From a virus, in the IMG/VR virus record IMGVR_UViG_3300031707_002715, positions 1 to 64,000 of that record: a stretch of DNA of 64,000 nucleotides; one strand, written 5' to 3'. The notes under the pieces were generated by a model. The model searched no databases. It was not told where the DNA came from and worked only from the letters and a program-made list of their open reading frames with translations. Position numbers and translations under genes: made by a program. Positions 40,597 to 49,375 of this stretch are shown piece after piece (positions within the stretch are counted from its first letter, which is position 1; every line of letters starts with the position of its first letter).

Positions 40597-42839
40597 ATCA
40601 GAATCAGTACAAACAACCAACAGTCGACACTGTTGCACCTGATGCTGTTATTTACATCGATGGCGATCGCACTATTAAATTGAAACGAATTAATACTAAT
40701 GGCCAAATAGTCGATGATGCTGTCGACTTTATGAACTTTGTTAGTAGCATCTCTGTGTCTAAAGGTATTGATCGTGTACCAGGCGAAGCATCAATATCAG
40801 TTAGGGCACCGAAATATATGTTTGACGGTATATATGGCTCTATAAAAAATGTATTGTCGACAATGTTGGAAGTTGAAATTTATATTAGGGGTCGTTTTTT
40901 AGTACAAGGCGAACCTCAATATTATCCGGTATTCTGGGGAATGATAACGAATCTTTCTGAGTCTGAAACTGCGGGTGATTTTATAACAACAACAATAACT
41001 TGCCAAGACATGATGAGGTGGTTACAAATTACGAGCGTCAACGTTCAACCGTCTGCATATAATTCAACGATGCCTCTCGATGCAAATGGTGAAACAGGAT
41101 TGAACAATCAAATGACTGCATTTGGAACATTTTTCGTAAAGACAAGCGCGCCGGGTATAATAGCAAATCTGTTGTCGTTATCTATAAATGAAAACTTTTT
41201 TGATTTTAAAAATATCACTGATAGAAGTGTAGCTATTGATAAAGCAATCATTGATTCTACTGTTAAATTTGATAATTTTAGAGATGCTAATGATCAATTA
41301 ATAAAGAAGTGGAATGAAAAATTTAGCGCGCTTTCGACTGCATTATATATTTACGGTTATAAAGGACCAGGACGAACAAACATAAATAATATAAAAGATA
41401 TTAGCATTGATTTAAGCGCGTATTCATATATTTATGGCACTCGAGTCATCACTGTTAAAAAAGTAGATAGCAATGGAAATGTCATTGCCACTGAGACACA
41501 AAAAACAGATATGCCGCGGATAGACATTTCAGTGCTATATCCAGAGGGAGCAGAGGCATTTAACACTGCGTCAGCACCAATATTTGTATCGAATTTACAA
41601 AATAGATTAGAAGTCGCGAACAATGCAAAAGAGCAAATGCATTTTGAATTTTTTCAAGATGTTGATGGCACTGTTGTATTGAAACCACAATTTTATAACA
41701 TTGATACTAGAAGCAATCCTATATACGTTATAGAAGATATTGATATCGAAAATATAAACATAGTCGAAGATGAAAGTCAAGTGTGGACTAGAATTGACGT
41801 GCAAGGCACGCCGACAAATGGGTTTCTTTATAGTCAAGGACCAGACACAGCTAATTCATATCATGGATTTGCAATTGCTTTTGATAAATTAGAAAAATAT
41901 GGATTACGACAACAGACAATTAATACAAATTTTCTTACAAGTGTAGAAAATGTTTATTTGTATGCTAGACGTGAACTTAGCAGACGAAACAGTTTAGTAG
42001 TCAACGGATCGATTTCTATTGAAGGGCGGCCAGAATTAAAATTAGGTTATCCAGTATACCTTCCTGGAAAAGATGCATTTTATTATGTTACAGGGATCGA
42101 CCACGAATTTACATTTGGTGAATCTTTTACGACTAGATTAACAGTTACAGCTATAAGACAGAAAAAACGAGATGCGCTAGGCGAAATTCTCAAAAATTTA
42201 TATACTAAAACTGACGGCACGTCATCTACCCAAAATAATATCGCAGGTAAAGACGTGTCGTCTGATGCTGATAATATAATGAAAAATATTTCAAAACTTT
42301 GCGATCCATCACAGTCTGTAACTTTTACTGCCCAGCGACCAGTTTATAAATATAAAACGCTTGATGATATTTTGCAATATCAAGGTACATTTAGATTTAT
42401 TTACAATGGGAGCGATCAGCAATCATCAGATCCTCGAATATATCAGCAGGTCACAGATAAAGAAGGGTACATATTGAATGGTGAAGGTTTTCCATTTGGT
42501 AGAGATTTATCATTAACTGAAGATTTTCGTATAGTAGTTTCAGATGCGACCCAAAAATCAGGCACTGAAATTGCATCATCAATGACGTTGATGACAGCAA
42601 CGGGCAGTCAAAAGAGCGTGTTAAGTTTTCAACAACCATTAACGCTCAACCAAGTTGAAGACGTTAGAATATTAAAAGGATTAGGAAATAGATCAGCATC
42701 TAGTATTGCAGCTGCAATGCAACCATCGTCAGAGTCGACTGAAGCACTTAGTAAGCAATCTTTAACATCTTCGACGCTCGATGCTAATCAGGTATCATTT
42801 GGTAAAGCTAAGAAAGTACCGTCAACGACTGGGAAATAA
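40593..42839 (+). CDS. Baseplate hub protein (gp27/gpD-like)
   Basis: 748 residues. The N-terminal beta-barrel (MNFVSSISVSKGIDRVPGEASISV, YYPVFWGMITNLSESET, TTTITCQDMMRWL) and central region (MHFEFFQDVDGTVVLKPQFYN, QVWTRIDVQGTPTNG, RRELSRRNSLVVNGSISIEGRPELKLGYPVYLP, YYVTGIDHEFTFGESFTTRLTV) match gp27/late-control-D-type hubs. The last 190 residues, after the core, are an extension of unknown role. It links tube to spike in the baseplate centre. The ATGA overlap and the spike gene 2 nt downstream fit. Confidence 0.8.
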   Translation: MNQNQYKQPTVDTVAPDAVIYIDGDRTIKLKRINTNGQIVDDAVDFMNFVSSISVSKGIDRVPGEASISVRAPKYMFDGIYGSIKNVLSTMLEVEIYIRGRFLVQGEPQYYPVFWGMITNLSESETAGDFITTTITCQDMMRWLQITSVNVQPSAYNSTMPLDANGETGLNNQMTAFGTFFVKTSAPGIIANLLSLSINENFFDFKNITDRSVAIDKAIIDSTVKFDNFRDANDQLIKKWNEKFSALSTALYIYGYKGPGRTNINNIKDISIDLSAYSYIYGTRVITVKKVDSNGNVIATETQKTDMPRIDISVLYPEGAEAFNTASAPIFVSNLQNRLEVANNAKEQMHFEFFQDVDGTVVLKPQFYNIDTRSNPIYVIEDIDIENINIVEDESQVWTRIDVQGTPTNGFLYSQGPDTANSYHGFAIAFDKLEKYGLRQQTINTNFLTSVENVYLYARRELSRRNSLVVNGSISIEGRPELKLGYPVYLPGKDAFYYVTGIDHEFTFGESFTTRLTVTAIRQKKRDALGEILKNLYTKTDGTSSTQNNIAGKDVSSDADNIMKNISKLCDPSQSVTFTAQRPVYKYKTLDDILQYQGTFRFIYNGSDQQSSDPRIYQQVTDKEGYILNGEGFPFGRDLSLTEDFRIVVSDATQKSGTEIASSMTLMTATGSQKSVLSFQQPLTLNQVEDVRILKGLGNRSASSIAAAMQPSSESTEALSKQSLTSSTLDANQVSFGKAKKVPSTTGK

Positions 42840-42841
42840 AT

Positions 42842-44941
42842 ATGGCGCCTCAAAAAGCATTTGTGCAAAAAGGAGATGACCCTTCATTAGGTCAATATGT
42901 AGATTTTTACAAATTTCTACAAATTGGTCGTATTATTAGGGTCGACAATGAACGTAATTTAGTCGATATTCAATTTGGATCTAACCCTATATTGTCTCAT
43001 GGCGTGCCGATAACTAATCCGTTATTTACTGGTCGAGCATTTATTGGCGGTATGCCCGAAGAAGGATCGATTGTCGTCTGTGGTTTCATAAAATTAACAA
43101 ATAAAATCGGGACGCCAATAATACTCGCTTATCTAGATAATGAATATTATAGGGCATTAAATTACATTTATAATAATGGTAAGACAACAGATGATATTAG
43201 AGATTTAACTAGTATACACGATAAAATTGGCTGGAATGTACGGCGACTTAAAAAGAGAAAGCAATATCCGGGCGATGTTAGCTTTGAGTCTACTCACGGA
43301 TCAGAGGTTTTTCTCGATGATAGTATCCTCATTTCAGATTCAAAACTTAATGAGATATTATTCTCGAGTCCAGATCGTACTATATACAGTAATTCTATTA
43401 ATAATCGTATCTATACTAATGCTGCTAGGATAATAAATGGTCTCATTACTCGTCAATTTGCTCCAGCGATTGAACCAGTATTAATGGACAATGGTAAGCC
43501 GTTGTACATAGTCACTGACGGTCAATCTGTTGATGAAAATGGTAAGGCATTTACTGAATTAAGAACAGAAGTTAGAGAAGTCGCAAATGCTGTTTTGGAC
43601 GTTATTGAGTCTTATGATTATCGCGATTTTGCAGACGACACGTCTAAAGGTCGATTATTAGTTACACAGTTATTAGGTACCTTAGTAGGTAATGAGCAAA
43701 GCGTGATTGAAAAATATGGTAAGATTTTAAGACCACAAATATTCACCGGCGAAGGTCGAATTGTTGTCGATGATATAACTTGCAAGGCTAATGAGTTTTA
43801 TAATCTAGCATCAGCGTATCAATTAAAATTTGCTAGTAGTACGAAATTCGATGTTGATAAAGAAGGGCATACGTTTATTCATTTAGCTGGGTCATCTGCA
43901 TTACATCCGCTGGGCGCAAATAGATCGTTAGAATTTGCAGCTGATGGTAGTATTAAGTTATCAATTGGAAAAGAAAATGTCGGTGGTAAATCAGTAGAAT
44001 TAGATACTGTCGGTAAAGTTAAAATGAATTTTGGTTCAGATAAAGCATCGTTAAAAAGTTGCGAATGGGTACTAGATAGGTCATTACATATAACTGTTAA
44101 CGCACCTAATGCTGATGGTAATGCTAAGACAGAAGAATATTTTGGTAATGTAAGCGAATCAGTGCATGGTGATAAAAATACGACAGTTGATGGGTCGTAC
44201 CATTTGATTGTTAAGGGTAAAATTCAAGAAGATATTCATGGGGCAAAAATCGAGAATTATATAAATGATAAGATGACAAATTACGGTGGAGATTATCAAG
44301 AAATCGTCATTAAACAGAAACAAAGTAAGTTGGGTGAGGGTTTAAGGACAGATATTGCTACAAAAGGTGATGAGTTAATCATAACTGAAGGTAGTAAAAA
44401 AGAGACGTTAACATTAGGTAGTAAAGAAGTTACTATTGTCGCAGGTGATAGCAAAGAGACATTGTCATTAGGCAATAAAGAGACGACAGTCTTGGCGGGC
44501 AATATTAAAGAATCGATTACGAAAGGTAATAAAGAAGAAAGCATCGTTTTAGGAGATCATAAAATCGATGTTGTTACAGGCAATATAACAGAAAATGTTA
44601 AGTTGGGTGATAGTAAGGAAGACATTGCTTCTGGGAGTAAGACGATAACGATTAAATTAGGTAATTTTGAAGTTACTATTACGACAGGTAATATAACGAT
44701 AAAATCAACACTCGGAACTATCAATATGAGCTCTGACACACAAAAAGTCACAATAAATGGAATGGTTGGAGTAGATATAATTAGTGCAGCTACAATAAAT
44801 GTCCAAGCGCCTCTAGTAAAAATCGGCGGAATGCCAGCACAGGGAGGTATTGTTTCTGGGTTACCGGGAATACCATCACACTTAGATTATATTTGTGGCA
44901 TTCCATTAATGGGCTCAAAGACAGTGAGTGTTATGTCATAA
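42842..44941 (+). CDS. Central spike protein (gp5/VgrG-like, no lysozyme)
   Basis: 699 residues. Residues about 25-100 form an OB-fold (IGRIIRVDNERNLVDIQFG, FIGGMPEEGSIVVCGFI). A long middle region follows without a lysozyme active site. From residue 523 a repetitive beta-helix starts: eleven 9-residue units with Gly at position 4 (LTLGSKEVT, IVAGDSKET, LSLGNKETT and so on), ending near 621. The tip region contains MPAQGGIVSGLPGIPSHLDYIC. It is the trimeric membrane-piercing needle of the contractile tail. Cell-wall degradation must come from another protein. Confidence 0.85.
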   Translation: MAPQKAFVQKGDDPSLGQYVDFYKFLQIGRIIRVDNERNLVDIQFGSNPILSHGVPITNPLFTGRAFIGGMPEEGSIVVCGFIKLTNKIGTPIILAYLDNEYYRALNYIYNNGKTTDDIRDLTSIHDKIGWNVRRLKKRKQYPGDVSFESTHGSEVFLDDSILISDSKLNEILFSSPDRTIYSNSINNRIYTNAARIINGLITRQFAPAIEPVLMDNGKPLYIVTDGQSVDENGKAFTELRTEVREVANAVLDVIESYDYRDFADDTSKGRLLVTQLLGTLVGNEQSVIEKYGKILRPQIFTGEGRIVVDDITCKANEFYNLASAYQLKFASSTKFDVDKEGHTFIHLAGSSALHPLGANRSLEFAADGSIKLSIGKENVGGKSVELDTVGKVKMNFGSDKASLKSCEWVLDRSLHITVNAPNADGNAKTEEYFGNVSESVHGDKNTTVDGSYHLIVKGKIQEDIHGAKIENYINDKMTNYGGDYQEIVIKQKQSKLGEGLRTDIATKGDELIITEGSKKETLTLGSKEVTIVAGDSKETLSLGNKETTVLAGNIKESITKGNKEESIVLGDHKIDVVTGNITENVKLGDSKEDIASGSKTITIKLGNFEVTITTGNITIKSTLGTINMSSDTQKVTINGMVGVDIISAATINVQAPLVKIGGMPAQGGIVSGLPGIPSHLDYICGIPLMGSKTVSVMS
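44408..44704 (+). repeat. Eleven perfect 27-bp (nonapeptide) spike repeats
   Basis: Eleven consecutive 9-residue units with pattern (I/L/V)-x-x-G-(N/D/S)-x-x-x-x occupy exactly 297 bp. Units alternate in character (odd units more like LSLGNKETT, even more like VLAGNIKES), giving an 18-residue superperiod. The DNA differs between units, so this is conserved protein structure rather than recent duplication. It forms the triple beta-helix shaft of the spike. Confidence 0.88.
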
Positions 44942-44955
44942 TATAAAGAGGAATC

Positions 44956-45573
44956 ATGCCAATTTCTGGTCCTATTCTTGCGCAATTAATATACGCTGAA
45001 ATGTTAAGTGCCGGTATGACAGGTCAATATACATTTAAGATGGCTCAAGCAGTCGGTAATGGTGTCATAATTACTGTCTTATCATCGGCTGTTTATAATG
45101 GTATATCTACAGGATTTGCAATAGGTGCTGGCACATCAGTTGGCACATTATCGGGATCGATCGTAATCGGTAAAACTGTTGGATCATTGATTTTTACATC
45201 AATGACGTCGTTGGGTTTAGTGGGTCAAAAGTCGCAACAATTTGCAGGTGCAATAGGGAATGCTGTCGCAAATCATATGTCGATGGCCATAGTTCAAGGT
45301 GCGTCTGTGCCTGTAGCTATTGGTAGTGGTACAGGAATTATTTCTGGTGTTGTCGTGCCGTTAATGACAAATAATATATTGATGCAAATGTCAATGATGG
45401 GTTTCACGGGTCAAAAGATTTTTCAATTAGCGCAAGGCATTTCGATCGGAGTTTGCACTGCGATTCAAATGTCGGTAGCGACAACATCGATTACAGGTAT
45501 AGCTATAGGCACAGTACCACCAGCACTTCCACCGATACCGATGTCTGGAACAGATACTGGTAAAATCGTATAG
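44956..45573 (+). CDS. Small-residue-rich protein with three internal repeats
   Basis: 205 residues, with AAGAGGAATC before ATG. Three copies of a roughly 63-residue repeat: each has M-x-x-x-G-(M/L/F)-x-G-Q-(Y/K)-x-x-x-x-A-x-A-I/V-G-N-x-V (for example LSAGMTGQYTFKMAQAVGNGV and MMGFTGQKIFQLAQGISIGV), followed by a Gly/Ala/Thr-rich strand region. Despite its hydrophobicity it lacks a signal peptide or long membrane segments. Such proteins are commonly encoded beside the spike in large myoviruses, and it may fill or cap the baseplate centre. Function is inferred from position only. Confidence 0.6.
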   Translation: MPISGPILAQLIYAEMLSAGMTGQYTFKMAQAVGNGVIITVLSSAVYNGISTGFAIGAGTSVGTLSGSIVIGKTVGSLIFTSMTSLGLVGQKSQQFAGAIGNAVANHMSMAIVQGASVPVAIGSGTGIISGVVVPLMTNNILMQMSMMGFTGQKIFQLAQGISIGVCTAIQMSVATTSITGIAIGTVPPALPPIPMSGTDTGKIV

Positions 45574-45581
45574 GAGAAAAA

Positions 45582-48500
45582 ATGCCGCAGTTAACTGAAC
45601 GTGATAGAGGACTATTACAGAATCAGATTAACGATTTGCAAAGCAGTAATCAACAATTACAAGACGGCATTGTGTCCGATACGAATCAATTAAACACATT
45701 GACGTTGACAGATATTGTATCGAAAAAATTTTTAGATGAAAAACACGCATATATTTATGCATTAGAAGAAGAAAGACGATTATTATCAGGTAAAACAATA
45801 ATAGCACCAGTTCAAGAAGCTGCTTTTTGGATAACGACGCCGGAACAAAACGTTAGTGTCACAGTTAATGATGGTCGATTTGTTGCTAAAAAGAATGATA
45901 TTACATTTGTCGATGTGCCGATAATACCATCAAGGGCATATAATGTTTCTAAATCTGTCGGTCTAGATTTTGAAATTTGGACTCGAGATAGACACGGATC
46001 GACGACGTCTGAGAAAAATGTTCCATCGTCGTATACAATTCATTCAGGCAATAATAAATTAGTTATTATTATTGACGGCAATACTGCTGATGTAAAAATA
46101 TTTGAAGACATTTTAGTAGACCAACAATCAATAGTCATTGATGCTATGGTACTATCTGCTAAAATTAAAGAGGGATTAGAACTTGTAGGTTTCACTAACG
46201 CGCAGTGTTTTTATAATTCTAGCATTGCTACTTTTACAATTGCATCAGGCACTATGGGACCGACTTCTACTGCTGAAGTCGTAACGTCGACAAATCTGAC
46301 AGATTTGTCAAATTTAATGAAGTTTACTAATAATCAGGTAATGGTTGCAGGTAAGTATGCTAATAATAAGTTAAATGTAAAAATTGATGGTCAAACACAA
46401 CAAATCCAGTTGATAACTGATATTAGAAAAGCGACGCAGAGTTCATTGGGTTTAGCAATTGATGATTATAGTGTTGATTGGCGCCAGGATTTTAGTGATG
46501 GACCGATGTTTCCAGCACAACCGAATAATGGTCCAAAAATCGCGATAACGATACAGAATAAATTAAGAGAAGTAGGGTCCGGTGGGTTTACGACAGCTGA
46601 ATGCGTTTATTATACAAATAGTCAAAAATTTGTAATTTATTCAGGCACTTTTGGTCATACTTCTTCTGTTGAAATATTACCGGCTGATGATATTAACAGA
46701 GATTTACGACCGTTTATCGGCATGGACGCACCGACAGATGTTAAAAATAACGAAACATCTTACGAGACTCTTCAAGATCTTTATAATTATCTTAATCAAA
46801 AAACGTGTTTGCAATGTACTAATTTATTAAATCCGATATATAAATGTTATTCATTATTGTCGATTAACAATATCGCAATTTCAAATCGACAATTAATTTT
46901 ACAAACTACATCTGAATATTATGCTGCTCATAATTCATTGCCAAAGTTATATGGTAATAAATTACGAGTAGATAATACAAATGACAAATTTGATTTAAAT
47001 GAGGGTTCAGGTGTGATTACTGTGACACTAGTACACGGCAATTATGCAGAGTCTGAATTAGCAGAAGCATTGCAAGATTTGTTAAATATTGGTAGTAATG
47101 TATATACTATATTGTATAAAAAATCGACGTTTAAAATAACGGCTACTAGTAATTTTACACCGTTATTTAATTCGGGACCGAATAAATCAAGGAATATATC
47201 CGTATGTATGGGATTTGCAAATTTTGTTGACCCGCCAGCGGGTAAAACATTTACAAGTAATATTGTATCATTTTCTGGGCCTGATTTTTTCAGTATGGCA
47301 TCAATACCTCAATTAGTACCGATGTCATATTTCAATAATCAACCGCCGTATTATTATGTGTCTGTGACAGAACAGGCAATGACAATGAATGAGTTGATAT
47401 ATTTACAAACAGAAGATAATAGTGGCACGGGCTTAATCAATTTGATTAAGGCACAGAATGACATTTATAATGAAGCAAATATTATCGCCTGGGAGAATGT
47501 AGCGACTGAAGAATTAATTATCGTAAATGAATTAATTGAAAATGTCCAGTTGCAGATAACTGCATATAGTTCTGTCAGCATGACTGATGCAAATTATAAT
47601 AATTTAGTAAATGAACTAAATAGTTTGACAGTTAATAAAAACAGTCTGATTCAATATTTGTCGTCTCACGATTATTTATTAAATTTACGCATAAGCAGCG
47701 CTTCTTATATATTTGGCGCTGTGTTTACTGAAGGCGGGACAGAACAGTTGCAAGTATTATTTCTAGCGCCAAATAACGATAGAATATATAATTTACCGGC
47801 AATTGAATTTAGATATGCCGATAATAAGTATATACCAATGAATAATGCGAGTCTTATTTATAGCAATAACGTATTATTTGAGCTTTTTATTCAGACGGCA
47901 TTTAGTATTAAGAGTAATGTGACAAATGCTTTTGGTCATGCTATAATAGATACAAAGTTAACAATAACTGATACATATATTTCTAGTGTAGTATATTGGT
48001 CTGGCGGTGATGCTGAACATTTTCATTATGATTTTTCGACGTATCCTACTATTAAACAGATATTTGATGTCATAGTTAACGATTATCCGACAGATTATAC
48101 TACGACGTTAGGTTTAGCAATGTTATGGTCAAAAAAGCCAGAAACGTTCTTAATTAATAATGGTGAACAGTTTCAAATTAAAGTTGCTACCGGTCCAACG
48201 CAAACTATTACTTTTTCAGTCTTTCCGGCGATTTTATCGTCTGGTGCATCTCCATCTATAGCAGCCATTGTCGGTGACACGTTGACGTTATCTATTAATG
48301 GTGAACCTGCGATTACAATAGCATTTCCGATGTCTACAAATTCGGGAACTGAAACTGCAGCAATGTTACAATCTTTAGTTAGAGCATCGATTGCTGCTAG
48401 CGTAAATAATCAATTAGGCTATTCTAATTTTACTTGTGCGTATTCTGGTGTTTATACGTTAATGTGTGGTACATCTGGTGTAGGTTCATCTATTAACGTG

Positions 48501-49166
48501 CTTGGTGGGACGTTATCTACCAAATTAGTATTAACAGGATCTGTGTCTGGTTCGGGCGCAGTTAGTAATAATACTGCGATTACTACTGCCACTATGGTTT
48601 CGCTTTTATCAAGTTTCACAGGTGTCACAGTTTCAAGCGATAATTTGTTTTTAAAATTTACGGCTAATAATGCTGGTGATAAAATAGAAATTATTTCAAA
48701 TACATTAACGAATAGAGTCGGATTTTCAAGCGGCAATTTAATAAGCGATCCAGTTACAGAATTGGCAAGCGTCAATTGCACATCGATGCAAAATGTGAGC
48801 AATCAATCGATTCAATTAGCACCATTTAATGTGCTCCGGGGTTATGAAAATCGAGGAAATATAACTGCTAATTTTACTATAACAGATAATGTACGATTAA
48901 ATGCAAGATTAAATGACGTCGTCATTAGAGAATCATCTATTACGACCAGACTGTCGCAGATGACTAGTAGGATACCCGCTATCGAATCATTGTTAACGGC
49001 TACAATATATACGGATAGATGGAATGAAGTCATCAAACGATTAAATAAGAAAACGGGATCGTATTATAAAGTTGGCGAGAAGGAACAGAATATTATAAAT
49101 GAACAAAATATGATAACTGAAAATAATACTAAAATAGCTGAATTACAAGCAATGTTAGGAGTTTAA
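45582..49166 (+). CDS. Large baseplate protein with hook/flagellin-like repeats
   Basis: 1194 residues, with TAGGAG before ATG. It begins with a coiled coil (QNQINDLQSSNQQLQDGI). Three regions, about residues 159-248, 258-385 and 866-985, share a layout seen in hook and flagellin IN repeats: IIIDGNTADVKIFEDIL, then a helix, then FTNAQCFYNSSIATFTIASGTMGPTSTAEVV; the second copy has VKIDGQTQQIQL and KFVIYSGTFGHTSSVEI. A second coiled coil closes the protein (EKEQNIINEQNMITENNTKIAEL). Probably a baseplate periphery or fibre-attachment protein. Confidence 0.65.
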   Translation: MPQLTERDRGLLQNQINDLQSSNQQLQDGIVSDTNQLNTLTLTDIVSKKFLDEKHAYIYALEEERRLLSGKTIIAPVQEAAFWITTPEQNVSVTVNDGRFVAKKNDITFVDVPIIPSRAYNVSKSVGLDFEIWTRDRHGSTTSEKNVPSSYTIHSGNNKLVIIIDGNTADVKIFEDILVDQQSIVIDAMVLSAKIKEGLELVGFTNAQCFYNSSIATFTIASGTMGPTSTAEVVTSTNLTDLSNLMKFTNNQVMVAGKYANNKLNVKIDGQTQQIQLITDIRKATQSSLGLAIDDYSVDWRQDFSDGPMFPAQPNNGPKIAITIQNKLREVGSGGFTTAECVYYTNSQKFVIYSGTFGHTSSVEILPADDINRDLRPFIGMDAPTDVKNNETSYETLQDLYNYLNQKTCLQCTNLLNPIYKCYSLLSINNIAISNRQLILQTTSEYYAAHNSLPKLYGNKLRVDNTNDKFDLNEGSGVITVTLVHGNYAESELAEALQDLLNIGSNVYTILYKKSTFKITATSNFTPLFNSGPNKSRNISVCMGFANFVDPPAGKTFTSNIVSFSGPDFFSMASIPQLVPMSYFNNQPPYYYVSVTEQAMTMNELIYLQTEDNSGTGLINLIKAQNDIYNEANIIAWENVATEELIIVNELIENVQLQITAYSSVSMTDANYNNLVNELNSLTVNKNSLIQYLSSHDYLLNLRISSASYIFGAVFTEGGTEQLQVLFLAPNNDRIYNLPAIEFRYADNKYIPMNNASLIYSNNVLFELFIQTAFSIKSNVTNAFGHAIIDTKLTITDTYISSVVYWSGGDAEHFHYDFSTYPTIKQIFDVIVNDYPTDYTTTLGLAMLWSKKPETFLINNGEQFQIKVATGPTQTITFSVFPAILSSGASPSIAAIVGDTLTLSINGEPAITIAFPMSTNSGTETAAMLQSLVRASIAASVNNQLGYSNFTCAYSGVYTLMCGTSGVGSSINVLGGTLSTKLVLTGSVSGSGAVSNNTAITTATMVSLLSSFTGVTVSSDNLFLKFTANNAGDKIEIISNTLTNRVGFSSGNLISDPVTELASVNCTSMQNVSNQSIQLAPFNVLRGYENRGNITANFTITDNVRLNARLNDVVIRESSITTRLSQMTSRIPAIESLLTATIYTDRWNEVIKRLNKKTGSYYKVGEKEQNIINEQNMITENNTKIAELQAMLGV

Positions 49167-49168
49167 TT

Positions 49169-49375
49169 ATGTCTGAACAGATTAAATGGGAGAAAACTAA
49201 TAGTATTGGTTTTCAAAATATTTTGCAACCCATTCTTGTTGGATTAAAAGAAGCATTAGAACATGAAAAAAGTGAATTAGTGCATAAACTAAGTAATTTG
49301 AAGCGTCTCGGAGTAATACAAATGAATAAAATAGAGCTCGATAAGAAACTTGATGAAATGAGAACAATCAAATGA
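49169..49375 (+). CDS. Small helical protein
   Basis: 68 residues, with TAGGAG near ATG and an ATGA junction to the next gene. The middle (VGLKEALEHEKSELVHKLSNL) is strongly helical and charged. No family was recognised. The tight coupling suggests a structural accessory or chaperone for the large protein that follows. Confidence 0.55.
   Translation: MSEQIKWEKTNSIGFQNILQPILVGLKEALEHEKSELVHKLSNLKRLGVIQMNKIELDKKLDEMRTIK

Noticed and set aside
42842-44941. Lysozyme domain in the spike
   Set aside because: No catalytic Glu/Asp pattern of T4-type lysozyme was found between the OB-fold and the beta-helix.
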